Assembly: GCA_033296885.1 (NCBI GenBank) | Contig: MU863887.1 | Coordinates: forward strand, 310,001 to 374,000 | Length of the DNA: 64,000 nt | Direction of reading: 5' to 3' | From: Triangularia verruculosa | Lineage: Eukaryota > Ascomycota > Sordariomycetes > Sordariales > Podosporaceae | In this document: piece by piece, positions 46,413 through 59,247 of the stretch | How the letters are laid out: each line of letters starts with the position of its first letter | Numbering within the stretch: the first letter of the stretch is position 1 | Position numbers and translations under genes: made by a program | Notes under the pieces: model-generated | What the model was told of the DNA's origin: nothing | Database searches by the model: none | What the model saw: the letters and a program-made list of their open reading frames with translations, nothing else

Positions 46413-48548
46413 CTAGATCCCCTTCTCTTTGCCCGCGGTCAGTACCTCCTCGGGCGGACTCAAGCTCCTCTCCCACTCCTTCATGAAATCGCTCCCCATC
46501 TTCTTGATGTTCGACGGCGTCAACTTGTTGAGCACCGGGGGCAGCAGCTCCTCTAATTTTCCGCTGTTAGGACTCGGTGAGATGCCGCGGTTCTTGCTGC
46601 TGCTGCTGTTTAGGCGTGACTTTGAGCTCTTGTTTTTTCTACACGACAAAAAAACGTTAGGATTCGAGTGGGAAAAAATAATAATAATAAACATTATATT
46701 GTGTTGCTGGGTATCTTTTCAAAGAAAAAAATGAAGGAAAGGGGTTTCGTACAGTGGGGTATCATCATGTTCATGTTCATCTTCGTCGTTACTGCTGTCC
46801 TTTTCCGTCGTCCGTGGTGGAGATGTCGGGTCGGTAGGAATGATATCCCCATTCACCGTCGTCCCGCTCCACCTCGGACTCGGCGCGCTCGGGCTGCTGT
46901 TCCAGTTCGACCAGTCGTTGTCGTCGACCGAGTCCGCCGTGAGCGGTGTCCACGAGAACCTCTTTGTCGGTCTGGAGGCGTCGGTTTTGGAGCGGCGGAG
47001 TGGGAGGGGAGGGGGTTTCATTTCTTCTTCGGGCTGGGAAACTGGGATTGGGTCCATCATCGTGGCTAGGTCGTCAAATGCCGAGGAAACTCTTGGTCGT
47101 GGGTTAGGTGGGGGGCGGATGGTGTCTTGCTCGTCGCCGTCGAACAGGAGCATTCGCTCGACTTTGGTTTGCCGCATGTGACCGTTGTTGTCACGGAGGT
47201 AGACCCCGTGACCGGTGATGGGCTCGTCGCCTACGGTGGCCTGTCGGATGTCCTCCATGAATGTCCAGATTCCGGATTTGAGGTTCTGCGCGACTTGCTT
47301 GACGCTCGTGGGCTGAGGGGTTGTCCGTGGCGCCCATGATGCGCGTTTGGCTAGGTAACTTGGTGTGACGGGGGCGTAGCTCTTGACGGTGTGGGGGTCG
47401 TATTCGAGCTTTAGACTGTTTGGCCCATCTTCGTGTACGGAGAAGCCCTCGCCTGGTTTTGTTGGAGAAAGAAGCGAGAGTTTGCGGGCATGACCGCCGG
47501 TGAATACACGTCGACGACTCTTTTCAGGGGTTGGCTGTTGGCCTTGTTGGTGGTGTTGCTGCCCCAACAGCGTTTTCCTTCGGTCGAGCTCAATGCTGCG
47601 GCGGATGGCCACCTCGTCGTGACAGTCTGCTGGTGTATTCAGCGACCGCAAGGCTTCATGGTTTCGTCGATTGCTAGGTCTCTTCTTGTATGCTTCTTGT
47701 GCGGTGAAGTCGTCTTTCAAGCGTGTCAATTCCAATTCCGCGCGGTTCAGCTCTTCCCGAAGCTCCATCACTCGCCTCTCTTGCGCTGCTATCGCGGTGA
47801 TGAAGTCGATCCCTTCAATGGGGGACATGATGGAGGAGGGCGTGTCTAACGGCGTTGGGGGAAAGGTTGCAGCAGTAGTGGAAGCTGGTACTGGTCGAGA
47901 GGGGAAGGCACTTGGTGGTGCAATTGGCAACGTCAGCGATAATCTGTTGGTAGTCCGTGAGGCTGATGATGTGGACCTCGACGAGCGACCCCCGCTGAAT
48001 CCACCAAATGGCGAACTAGGCGAGCTGAGAAGGTCGTCTGGGATAGTCCTAGGCCTTGTGTCGTCTTGACTGCTTCCTCGACTTCCAATTCCTCTGTTGT
48101 TGGCGACATGGCGCCGCAAGTTGTGTGGTGTCCCTTGTCCAGCCATTGTATCGTCCAAGCTTCTTCTAGGTGAAATCATGTGTTCCATATAGTAAGGGCG
48201 CTGTTGGTTTTTTGGAGTGACCGGTGTTCTTGGACGGGGAGCTTCAATCTTCTGTGATGGTGGTGGTGGTGGCTGTAGCTGTGGTGGTTGTTTGTTTTCA
48301 GTGATAAGGGGGTTGGGGGCGATAAACGAGTGTTGTGACGGCTTGCGCAAGGAGGAGAATTCAGGATGGAAGGCCGACCAAGCAGCTCTGCGGCGTCGAA
48401 GGCGGAGACGGGGAGCGGTGTAGCGGGTCGTTCTTCTGGCGGCGACGACGGCCTTGTGAGCGTTCAGCAGACGGCTGTCGCGTTGGTATAAAAGAGTGTA
48501 GGCGCAAGCCGAAACGAAGCAGGTTCTGAGGATGGGGATGGAGATCAT
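46413..48548 (-). CDS. Fungal protein of unknown function (possible DUF4048 family)
   Basis: Exons 48548-46753 and 46638-46413 (114-nt intron, GTACGA donor) give 673 residues from the first ATG. The N-terminal 110 residues are Arg-rich and low in complexity and may be untranslated; a later in-frame ATG at 48188 (MEHMISPRRSLDD) would give 553 residues. A Ser/Pro-rich region precedes a helix (FITAIAAQERRVMELREELN, then ELTRLKDDFT) that looks like a coiled coil. Another conserved-looking patch is KSGIWTFMEDIRQATVGDE. The C-terminal exon encodes a Ser/Asn stretch and NKLTPSNIKKMGSDFMKEWE. I recall fungal DUF4048 proteins with a similar helix and ATVG patch, but the match is from memory. No catalytic motif is seen, and no function is proposed. 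Confidence 0.75.
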
Positions 48549-50018
48549 GGAAAAAGAAGAGTGAGTGCTTCAGAAGGGGACGACAGTGGGTGGAAACCTC
48601 ATCTCGCCCAGTTCATGCGACCCTTTTTTCTTATTGGCGAGCCGAACTTGACCGCTAACCAATGCTGGGGGGTTTCGTCCGGGGTTTGTATGGGTTCGTC
48701 GGTGCTCCCGCACAGCCCGGTCCTAGCAGCTAGCTGTAGCTGACAGGGTCCTGCTCCAGATCGTTCATCCGATCCCCTCGAATATCAAGTCGTGGTCGAT
48801 GTTTGTTCGTCTAGAATATAGGCGATGGTGGTGAAGTCTCCGTGTTGAACTCAGACAAGATTCCGACAAGATATAGATAGCCGCCCGGCAATGGCAGCCG
48901 CGGTGGTACAAACTGTTGGGGTTGAGCGGCTGCGATCGAACGCTCCCGGCGGAATTGATCGATCACGCCCTGGAGACTCGGTGGCCTGCCTCGTGGGGCC
49001 GACAGGGAACAAAAGTAAGGTTGACCGTTGCCCAGTGGAGGTGGTGCAAGTCGCAGCAAGTCGCAGGGAGATTCCAGGAGCTCGGGGAGGGGCTACAATT
49101 ATTTTAAGGATGTCTCCAGGTTCTGAAAACTCATTTCGATTACTTGCATGCCGTGTCGCTCCGCAGCGTCTTCCAGTGCCACAGGCACGCGCAAGGGTCT
49201 CGATATGACTGGATGGCCGAATGGCAAGAAGAGGGACTTGTTGGCCAAGATGGAGGAAGTGGGAGGCGGGAGTGTGCTGAGGTGTGAGTGGGAACCGTCA
49301 CTGAATGCTTCTCTACACTCAAATCCAAGACATTCCGCGGCAACCAAGTAAACCGGCATCACGAGGAAGGGACATTGCTATCCTGAGATATCAATGAGCT
49401 TAACGAGATAAACAAAACATTCGAATGATTCGAGAAGCAGAAACGCATGAATGAGGCGCCCGGGGTGTCATCTACGGCCCGGATATTAAACGGGATTCTA
49501 TACCTAGCAATTGTTTGCTATGGGCCGGGAATCTCGCCAGCCATGGAGCGCAAGCCGTTGCACCGTAGTGTAGAACCCCCAAGAGCGATCACAAACCTTC
49601 TCGAACAAGGTTTGAAGCTGAAAGTCGCTTCCAGGCGTTGCCAACTGACTGCAAATCTCAATTTCCCCTGCATAGGAAAGTGGGACGCCCCGGATTTTCG
49701 GATCTGGAATTCTTGGAGTCTTGGAGCTGCCGCTTTCTACGTACACTACTTAATTCGGAGCAGATGCTCTCACGTGATGCCGCGTATCCGACGCGCTTGC
49801 CGTTCTAACGGCACAGCTTGGACAAAGGGATGCAACCGTTGTTTTCTACCGTAGTCAAAGCGCCATTGAGAGAATAGTCGGCGATACAAAACCTGGATCT
49901 TCTCAACAACCTGCTAGAACTTAGAGCCTGCAAATATTCAGCAATCCTTCCAGTGGCTATCCGGGCTTGCGCTGTCTGGCATTGGCTGGGTTAGGTGGGC
50001 GCACCACGAGCGAACGAC
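48549..50018. other. Divergent promoter region of the unknown gene and the Crb2-like gene
   Basis: 1.47 kb between start codons with only short chance frames. I see no gene or RNA. Confidence 0.55.
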
Positions 50019-53000
50019 ATGCCATCCAGAACACTGCGGGCGGCCGAAAAAAAGGCACTGGGCGGGAAAAATGAATCCCAGGACACTCTAGTGGTATTTG
50101 ACCACCTGATGAGAGATCTCGGTGTGGGAATTGTAAGTCTGGTGGCGTTCAATAAGGGACCCCTCACGTTCTAGGCTTCCAGCATCTCAGGATTGGCTAA
50201 CAATGGGACACTGTGTAGACAAGTAGCTCACCACCCCCAGAAGATCGCACCACGCCGCCTCCAAGCAAACGAGCCCCTCAGCAGGGTAAGTGATGGCCCA
50301 TAGTTTCCCCTTTTCAATACCCATTCAGAATTCAGGACTTACGAATGCAGGACACACAGACCTAAGCCGCCAAAACAAGCCACAATCTTTCACTGTAAGT
50401 ATTTTCGCACGGCTCCAAGACTGACGTTGAGGCTCCCCGCAAAAGCAAACGCTCAGAGCCCCTGTTTGCCAAATTCATGGATTGCACTGACCAGCTTCAC
50501 AGACGCGGTCGACGACGCGTCAAGGCAGCCACGGTTCACAATCTTGTCGTCAACAGCGTCTGGCCGTGGACACGGCACCATCACAGGGGCCACAGACCTG
50601 TCAGGCTCCTGACAGCGATGGCCCAAGCAATGAGTTACCAGATACTCTTCCTTCAAACCACAATCTAGCCTTGGAGATCAACACTGTACGTCGAGACAAG
50701 ATGGAATCACAGAAATCTACCCAGTCCAATAATGGGCGAAGCTACGATCAGTATTGTCGTTCGCCGTCTCCAAACCTAGGCTCTCGACCTCAAGGTTTAG
50801 GAGAGGACGCCGGGACGGTGCAGTTCAATCTTGATAAAATCAATGAGGCGGCCCCTCACCATGGAACCCATCTGCCAGATGACTCCGGGTTTGTCGACTT
50901 TGGTCTCAGTCGTCTTCGCAAACATTCTTCTCGCCAGCCTACCCAGTCATCCCCTCGCCCACCAGAGACCCCAGCTCCACCCCAGAATCCATTTCGACAC
51001 AGTCGCTCTCAGCTGCTTCCTCCATCGCAATTATTTCAGTCAACTCAGTTTTCATCGGCCGTTAAGGTGGCCAGTCCAACTTCTTCAAGGCCTTCACCGG
51101 CAGAATTTCCTCACCCTCCATTAGCTACATCGTCACCGCTTAAGCATCGGGGTCTTCGGTCATCATCCCTCCCACCATCAAGCCCCCGTGTTCTCCCAGG
51201 GAGCAAGTCTTCCAACCCAGAAAATCGGCCGAGTAGTCCATCTCGGGACCCTTCATATGGAAATGCGGTTGCTCCTGAATCTCCACAAACACAACTATTG
51301 CCGAGGAGGAAGACGGCCTCAGAGCCGATGACTGCATATGAGCCTATGGACAAGTCCCAGGAAAGACGTCATTCCTCCGAAGTGCGGTCAGATCCCCCAG
51401 TGACCGAAGAGGACGACGAAGAAGAGGCACTGTTGCGACGCCGTCGGGCAAAGAACAGAAAGCAAGCCGGTCTCAAGTCGCTCAATGCTATTAGTATTGT
51501 ACGCCCAGCGAGGCAGAAGAAGGCGGATATCGAAGTGCCATTGACGAGTAGCGAGAAGCAAAAGACTCAGGCCGAGGCGTATATTGCTCAATGCCATAGT
51601 ACGGAGGTGCGAGACGCTGCGGCAGAGGACGAAGAGACCATCAAAGATTCTCAGGCTAAGAACTTGCCATCTGAGCCGAAACAGAATCCTATCCTTGACG
51701 ACGACGACTCAACGCAATCTGATAATGGAGAACCGCCAGAAGCAGTGGTCGATCTAACACCAGTAGCCGAACCGGAACTTCCAGCTGCGCCATCAAGGCG
51801 CTCAGGCAAACAGGTTGAGCCGCCTGCTCTTGTCCCAGCGACATCTAGAATTCCGGAAACGAGTCCACCACGGGCTGGCACGGGTATATGTGAACCAGAA
51901 CAACAAGTTCCGCAGCTGCCTGCACCAATACCAGAGCCAGCCGCACTTCACTCTACTCCCCCGGCGCTCAATACACGGTCCACACGGTCAATAAATCGGC
52001 CTCGCCCTGGTTCAAGTTCAGGATTGAGCTCTGTCGCCTCCACGCCAGTTATCTCCACCGTCTCTACTAAAGCATCTGTGTCTGATCGTTCCGTCCTTGA
52101 AACCTCCGTGGCCGACAATTCCTCGCCGGCTGCCACCAAGACAAAGCGGAGGTCTGCCCGTGAAAAGGTAGCAAAGCCAAAGGTCTCAACAGAAAGCCTA
52201 AGACACTCCACAAGGCTGGAGAGTAGGAGAGGGTCCAGCTCGACTGATGAGATTGCCAGAGCTCTGTCGGTGACACCCGCTTTCGATCAGAGCTTGCGGG
52301 TGTCCCGTCTCTTTACGACTTCAACATCTCGATCTGCTTCTAAGACAGGGCGTCTGAGCATTAAATCGCCGATCGGCCGGCCTACTTCGAAGTTATTCGA
52401 CGGAATGGCTTTTGCCATCTCCTTTCAGTCCAAGAAGCCTGGGGAGACCAACGACCAGTACAAGTCACGAATGGAATCCGCCACTGCTCTTGAGAAGCGA
52501 ATTGCGCAGGCAGGGGGCAAAGTGCTCGCAAATGGCTTTGACGAGCTCTTTGAGCTTTCGCCTGGAAAATCAGTCACCTCGACTCCGGTCACTAGTCCTG
52601 CAAAGGGCCAGGTGTCGTCTGAAATCCAGCTTACTTCTGCGGGGTATGCCACCGGTTTCACGGCATTGATTGCGGATGGTCACTCCCGGAAAGTGAAATA
52701 CATGCAGGCTCTGGCACTGGGCTTGCCGTGTATTGCGCCTCGCTGGGTAACGATGTGTTTGGACAAGGAGGAGCTGGTGGATTGGTCCTCTTTTCTGCTG
52801 TGCGCTGGACAGTCGGCTTTTCTGGGTGACGCTATCAGGTCCAGGAGCTTGGCTCCTTATGATCCTGCTACGGCCAGATTAGCTGATGTAGTCGCTCAGC
52901 GGACGAAGTTGTTGCGAGGAAGCAGGATCTTGGCCGTGGTGAAGCGGTCGGTGGAGTCAAAGAAGATGGCGTATGTGTTTTTGGCGCGGGTGTTGGGGGC

Positions 53001-53295
53001 ATCACTTGTGAGGGCGTACACGGTTGACGAAGCAAAGGTGGCGGTCAAGGCTGCGGAGGAGGCCGGGCAGCCGTTTGATTGGGTGTATGTTGATGGAAAG
53101 TCGGTTGAGCAGGCGCTATTTTCTACAGCGTCTACGGCGGGTGGGAATAAGAAGAGGAAGAGGGTGTCTATGCCGGCTCCGGGGGCTGAAAATAATGAGC
53201 CACCGTTGAAGAAGATCAGGACGCTAGATGATGAGCTGGTTATCCAAAGTCTTATTCTGGGGAGGTTGATTGAGGAAGGGGAGATGGAGCAATGA
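50019..53295 (+). CDS. Rad9/Crb2/53BP1-type BRCT checkpoint mediator
   Basis: Mediator of the DNA-damage checkpoint: relatives bind modified chromatin and present the effector kinase to ATR/ATM-type kinases. Exons 50019-50132, 50219-50285, 50351-50394 and 50503-53295 give 1,005 residues; all junctions keep frame and intron 3 has a CTGAC branch site and TTCACAG acceptor. The N-terminal 700 residues are disordered and rich in Ser, Pro, Gln and Thr, with scattered SQ/TQ pairs including ESQDTLVV near the start and basic patches. Tandem BRCT-type repeats follow: the first from about residue 708 (KLFDGMAFAISF, then GLPCIAPRWVTMCLDKEEL with the BRCT tryptophan), the second about 870-980 (LLRGSRILAVVK, FDWVYVDGKSVEQAL). 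I see no Tudor domain before the BRCT pair, unlike Rad9, Crb2 and 53BP1. Orthology is probable, not certain. Confidence 0.85.
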
Positions 53296-53845
53296 GTGAT
53301 GGGACAGCTATGATGTTTTGGTTTTCATTATGTGTTCTTTCTGTGTGTAAGATTAGCGGCATGGCGATTGGGGCATTGGGATGACGAGGAGATGGCGCCT
53401 GTAATTGTAAGGAACAAGATGAAGGGGGGCTGATGGACAAAACAGGATTTACGAGAAAAGGGAAAGAAAGAATGAGCGGTGGGCGAAAACAATTGGGAAA
53501 GATATACCTACCTACCTTGGATTTCATAGCAGATATTTCCGTGGCTACAGCGTATAAGTATACTTGAGAGAGGGATAGATAAGCAGCAGGTTTTGGTTTT
53601 TTTTTTGTGAAAAAAAAAGAGAAGAGATGTAAATGAACGTCGGTTGTGAATTCATATTATACCCTAATAATAACCTTGGTTTTTTTCTTACCAGTCTTAC
53701 CAAGAAAAGAAACTACTCTTGATGATTTTTTTGAACAAGAAAGGAAATTAAGTTGCCATCATCCTTCGAAGGTGAAAAAAAAAAGAATGAATGACTTTAG
53801 TTAGACCCCCCCTTCCTCTCTTCCCAACTAGATTTCTTGAAAGAA
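53296..53845. other. Convergent 3' flanks with A/T homopolymers
   Basis: 3' flanks of the Crb2-like gene and the Cys-rich gene, with T9/A8 runs near 53,600 and A runs near 53,775. I see no gene. Confidence 0.6.
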
Positions 53846-54676
53846 TTAATTGCAAGGGGCATCACACCGGCCGATGTGATCCCTATCCGGATTCAGACAG
53901 CTCCCGCCGCAGCTGCACAGCAGCTCGATCTTGTTGCCGGCGGTGTCGGTCTTGCTGCAGCTGTCGCCGCCGCCGACGCCGTTGTTGTTGCCGCTGTCGG
54001 TTCCGGATTGGCGGCGTTTTTTGGTGGACCAGCCGCCTCGGGGGTGAATCTTTGAACCACCGCCGAAGAGGGAGGAGAAAAAGGAGGAGCCGAGGGGGGC
54101 GGAGTTGCCCTGGTCCGAGTTGGATGAGATGAAGGCGTTGGGGTTGGGGTTGGTTATGTAGGCGGCGGAGGTGGACGAGGAGTTGTCGGGGGGCACGCAG
54201 ACGTAGAGGGCTTGGATGGGGTCGGTTTTGGTCTTGCCGTCGAGGCAGTTTTCCTTTGAGGCGGAGCAGTAGGATTTTACGATGTCTGCTTCCTCGAAGC
54301 CTGTACGGAGGTAGGTTTAGTACCTACCTATGCAAGGAAGGAAAGAAATGGTTGTTGGGTAAGTTGGGAGACGACAAGAGGAGGAGAAAAAGGGGGGAGT
54401 ATGACCTTGGTGATCCCTCAGGATATACCCGCAATACGTGAACCCCCTCCCGCAGACGGCTCCCTGGCCGGTATCACCACCGCCACCGCCGCCCGAGGAA
54501 GCAGGAGCCGCAGTAGGTGCTGAAGTAGAAGACCATACTGTTCCTGTTGCTGAGGGGGCAGGGATGCTTGACCAGGGCACCGTGATGGAGGTCGTCGAGG
54601 TGATGGATGGGAGGGGAAGGGGGGTGTTGTCCTGGGCTTGGGAGAGAGAGGCGAAAAAGAGGATGAGTGGGAGCAT
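53846..54676 (-). CDS. Secreted cysteine-rich protein of unknown function
   Basis: Two exons (54676-54406 and 54300-53846) give 241 residues. The intron (105 nt) has an acceptable CCGTACAG acceptor and an unusual GTCATA donor; frame and Cys pattern support it. A signal peptide (MLPLILFFASLSQAQ) precedes a Ser/Thr/Pro-rich, probably O-glycosylated stretch and a Gly run. Eleven Cys follow in the order CGRGFTYCGY, SYC, ENC, YVC, DSC, LLCSCGGSC and GRCDAPC; two Asn-x-Ser/Thr-like sites may be glycosylated. A basic KKRRQ in the middle could be a Kex2 site. I recall similar uncharacterised proteins in filamentous ascomycetes but know no function. No GPI-type hydrophobic tail is seen. Confidence 0.8.
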
Positions 54677-56376
54677 CTTGACGGGATATGTATGATGATG
54701 ATTATGGCGGTTTGCTATATGGATGGTAACAGTTAAGGAAGGAGTGTAGGTGGTTCATGGACAGATACTCCAAGGGAAGACGAGACGAACGGGCTAGTCT
54801 TGCGTGGTTGATACGTTTATATTGGTGGTTACTTTTCATTTTCCGTCACCGTAATCGGGGCTTTCAAGCCCGTCACTCGAAGACAAGCGCTTTTCTGTCG
54901 ATGCGCTTTCGATCTTGTATCATGGTGTTTCCCCTCAACAGTCCAACACCGGGAGTTTTTTTCCACCATGCTGACTGACGAACTGGAGCTGAGACTTCGC
55001 CACCATTAACCTCCCAGCCCATTCTACTCGAACCCTCCTCTGAAAAGCCGTGACTTCATTACGTAGCATGCTGTCGTCGTGTACCCTTGGCACGCGCTCA
55101 TCCCTACAAAAAGTGAACGTTGATGGTAATACTAGTACCTAATATTGTGAGAGCGTGATAACACGTTTCCCGGGGTCTCCGGTGTTGCTCTCGAGCAAAG
55201 TCCCACCTAGGCACACGAAACCCGTGAAAAGCTGTCTAGAAGAGCAAATTCTTCCCGCAGGGTACCTGAGTCGGTCTTATCCGACTTGATGTCCTGGGGA
55301 ATCATGACGGAGAAATAGTAAGACAAGGAGTCGCGTGGTGTAACTCAGCAACGGCACACACACGGGGGATAGCATCTGAGCTGGACAAGTACTAACGAGG
55401 GGAGGGGACGAAGTAACCTGTCACAAACGTGCGATCTAGTTGAACCGGTTCTCTTCGAGTCTGTCTGTCTTACTCTGTAGTCCCCCACTTTGTGAGCTGT
55501 ACATTTCCGAGCTGAGCTGGGTTGAGTGGTATCTCTCGATCTGCTTCAGCCCCTCCCCTCGACTCTTGCAATTTATCCTTGAATGTCTTAATGATCAAGT
55601 TGAGGCTATAAAAAGGCTATGTAATGTAATGATTTTGCACCTGACCAAAGCATCGGGTGCAAAATCAGAGAATCTCTCTTCTCAGCAACGAGTGCGGTCT
55701 ACTATGCCTACCATAAAGCACCAAACGACAAGTGACAATACAATACAATAAGTAATAGTAGTAATAGTAAGTTAAATGATAAAAAGAACCCCAATTGCTC
55801 CTTTCCCGATGATATAGGCTCCCCCAGCCCCCAGACCATTCTTTACCCTACCCGAAGTCTACCGAACATTGTAACCTCAAAAATGCATCTTCCAATCCTC
55901 CCCCTCCCCTTGCTGGCTCTTGGTTGACACGAATGCAAGCCCTCACTGCTGCCCCCTCCTTTCCAACGATTGTCTCTGCCCTCACTGCTCATGTTTGACT
56001 AACAGCACAAACAGTTGAACAGAAAAAGGAGAGACCCGTTTTCGAAAATGCATTTCTCTAAGATGAAAAAAAGGCCTTTGCTCAAGGCTCAGATTGCTGA
56101 CAATGATGCCGCTGAATAGGCCAGGCTAAAACACCCTGGACCAATGTGATATGATATGTGTTGTGAAAAGTGAAAATGCCGATTTGAGTGGATAAGAAAA
56201 GGGGTATTATTTCTTCTTCAATGATGGTTATTGCTTCATCATAGCGCTGATTGTTGGATGTTCCCAGCCTTGTTTTGCTGAGAAGATCGCCAGGGGAACA
56301 GCCCCTGGAAGCATATAAAGAGTGCGCACAAATGTGCTGGGCTCAAGCTGCTTCTGGTCCATGCCTGTCCATGTGT
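54677..56376. other. Spacer between the Cys-rich gene and the Spg1-like gene
   Basis: Promoter of the Cys-rich gene at the left and the 3' flank of the Spg1-like gene at the right. About 55,440-55,900 is rich in short repeats such as AGTAATAGTA. I see no gene. Confidence 0.55.
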
Positions 56377-57563
56377 TTAGACAGACTGGTAGAGTAACAA
56401 TGGCTCACCAACATTGCTGATTTCAGGAATTGTGCACTTCAGGTCGAAAGCCTTGGAGAGCACGATCTTGAAAATCTGTGGGAAAGGAAAGGGTCAGAGA
56501 TGATACGACTTGGAAAGCACACAGAGGACAAGGGGCGGGTGTACCTTTTGAACGTTGATACTGTGACTTGTGCTACTAAAGATCAATGCGGCGCGCATCG
56601 CCTTTGCAAAGCGGCGGGCCTATCACACTTCCGTTAACCGGGAACAACATGCGTAATTGAGCAAAAGCAAAGTCATACCTGAGTCGATATCTCTTCCTGC
56701 TCCTCGCGTGACAAGTTCACAAAGTGGTCGTACTTTGTACCAACAAGAACAGGAATGGCCGTCTTGTTGAAGCCGCGCCCCTGGCGATACCATTCCTTGA
56801 TGCTGTTCAACGTGCTCTTGCGAGTCAAATCGAACATGAACAGAATGGCCACAGCATCATTGCACACCAACGGCAGCATGTTCACAAACTCACGCTGACC
56901 GCCGAGATCCCAGATGCTGAAGGTAATCTCGGTGTTTCTGATGCTGATTGTCTTCTCCATAAAGTTGACACCGAGTGTCTGAATGTAGTCCTCGTCCCAG
57001 GACCCCTCGACGTATTTGACCATGAGACTCGTCTTGCCAATTTGGGCATCACCAACCATGCCCACTTTGATGACCACGTGGTTGCGACCGTTGTTCTGCC
57101 CATCTCCAGCTGCCCCTTGTCCATTACTACTGCTGGCGGTTGGCGCCTGTCCCGAGAGACCAGATGGGGGACGCGAAAGCGAAGGCTGCTGCAGTGGCTG
57201 GCTTCCATATCGAGCAGTCGAATCAGGGTCGATGTTATCGTTCATATGGGGCGAGTTGGCAATCCCTAGGCCATTTTCTCCAGAGGAAGATGGACCATGG
57301 TGTCGGTCCTGGAAACCATTTAGATCTGAAGCCCCATAGTCGTTCGCAGGCTGAACGGTATCCTCCATTCCGGCCATGGAGTCATCTTGCAGCTCGACTG
57401 GGGCTTGGTTATAGGTAGGAGTGGGGGTCAGAGCAGAGTCCGAGTAGGCGTGAGCCGCAGCATGATCTTGCTCCATGGTGTTGGGGTCGGCGTCGTGGAA
57501 ATGAGCTGGAGATACCTCGGGTTGGATGGAGGGTTCCTGGTAGAAGGCGGTAGAGGGGTTCAT
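56377..57563 (-). CDS. spg1: Spg1/Tem1-type small GTPase of the septation/mitotic-exit network
   Basis: Ras-like GTPase that starts the septation initiation (mitotic exit) kinase cascade from the spindle pole body. Exons 57563-56679, 56619-56545 and 56475-56377 give 352 residues. The first 160 residues are a Gln/Pro/Ser-rich extension not found in the about 200-residue fission yeast Spg1. The G domain begins at VVIKVGMVGDAQIGKTSLMV (P-loop 171-178). DLGGQREF matches switch II and VGTKYDHF is the family's variant of the NKxD motif. It ends ISNVGEPLLLYQSV; a GTGAGC at 56408 looks like a donor, but reading through gives the family C-terminus, so I reject splicing there. No CAAX prenylation motif, as known for this family. 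Confidence 0.95.
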
Positions 57564-59247
57564 GATCAGTCGCGGTCGTGGTGGTCGGAAGGCGGTCGAT
57601 CGCTTGAACTAGAAGAACAAGCTCTAAAGTATAGCAGTCGATCGGGAGGCGGGAGTAGTCGTAGTTGAAGAAGGAGAACGTGGCGGTCGGGTCGGTGGTC
57701 GATAGTCCAAAGCTAGGCTAGCGACAAGTTCATGGAGACGTAAAAAACAGGGAGCTGATGCTAGCTGGGCGAGCGAGGTGTAGGGGTAGGTAAGCTTGGT
57801 AAAGTAGCCCAGTCGGGGAGTTATTAAACCAAAGCCAGAGATGGTGTTCGTCTCAACTCTCAAACGCAGTCAAATCGGTGGAGAAGTGAAGATGGGCATC
57901 CGCAGGAGAGCAGAGCAGCGAGCCAGGGCAAGATGCAGGTCGCAAGTGCGTGCGTGCGGACGGTGCGGTGCAGTGCGGAGCCGGATCGGATCGTCGTCAG
58001 GCTAAGTATCGTGGAACCCAGGCTGTCGGCGCGCCTGGCCAAGGAACAGACGACAGGCAGGCGACAGCAGGCAGAGGAACAGACTTGGGACTTTTTGAGG
58101 CCCAGGTTTGAAGCGCTGTTGGATCGTCTGAGGCCAAATCGTGGGGAAATGTGGGAGTGAGTGCAGTAGCCGGTACCTTAACTGCTTGACTGCTGCAGGA
58201 GAGAGCAAGGGGAGGTCAGAGGGGAACCGAATCGAAGCCACTGTGGTGCAAGGCCAAGCGCGCGAACTGACGGTTACCCACCACGGCACTCTTCCGACTC
58301 CCGATCGACTCGTCCTGTCCACTCAGCTGGCGTTTTCAGTTAATTGAGCCCAGCACACGTCACTATCTCTGCTCGAGACGCGCTGCACAACACGCGACGC
58401 GATCAGCCCGATGCTTTGCTTCTCTTGTTGGATGTAGATGGCTTTGAAGCTATCATTGCTTGCATCTTCAGGGGATGAGCTACATATGTAAACAATCAAC
58501 AAGAGCCACATTTGACAAGTCCAGCCATTGGAAGAACCAGCCCTGCTTTGTTTGCTATATCAGCATTGTTATCAAATCTCCAGGCTGCCCTCTTGCGAAC
58601 GCGGGGTCAACTGTCATTTGTTTGGTTCCCCTCCACGGACCCAGAGTATTGGACGGACACTCCAGCCACACGCCTTCTGGCTGCATCTATATGCCGGCTA
58701 ACAGAATAGGTACATCGCCCGGCTTGAAGGCAGCATAAATTCCTAGAATATTCATTTGAGCCGCCAATTGTGGATATCAAGCCAACAATGCTCTGGTGTT
58801 CTGTTGCTTACCGAGCAAAGACAGAGAAGGATATCACAATGATACGACCAAAGTCAAAACCAAGTTTGGAGCGCAATTAGCTCTCTTTGGCTCCAAGGCT
58901 CAACCTTGACATTTTACAGCATCACGTCCGCGTTGAAGATGACCTCACATGGAGCTTCAGACTCCACCATCATCAGGCAGAGCTTCGAGTTTATTATGTA
59001 AGACGGGCTCGGCAGCTCGGTCCCCTGCTGTTGCTTTGACTGGCTGGCTGGCAGCTGGCCGGCACCCACCGGCCCAATCACCGGAAGTGGCTTCCGACAA
59101 TCGCAGTGGTACACTACTCCGTCCCGTCTCTTTATCGGTAGCGTCATACGATTTATTATCTCTGGGCTCTTGTGATTGTGCGTGTCGACAACCTCATACT
59201 CACCGTTTGTTTCAGATACCCATCCCCTTTATAAAACCAAATCTAAA
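57564..59247. other. Divergent promoter region of the Spg1-like and GCV3 genes
   Basis: 1.68 kb between start codons. The left third likely holds the Spg1-like gene leader. The open frames look like chance. No RNA gene was recognised. Confidence 0.55.

Noticed and set aside
56340..56410. A GTGAGC donor at 56408 and a last exon adding a 47-residue tail to the Spg1-like protein
   Set aside because: The intron would be only 44 nt, and reading through gives the compact family ending GEPLLLYQSV followed by a stop.
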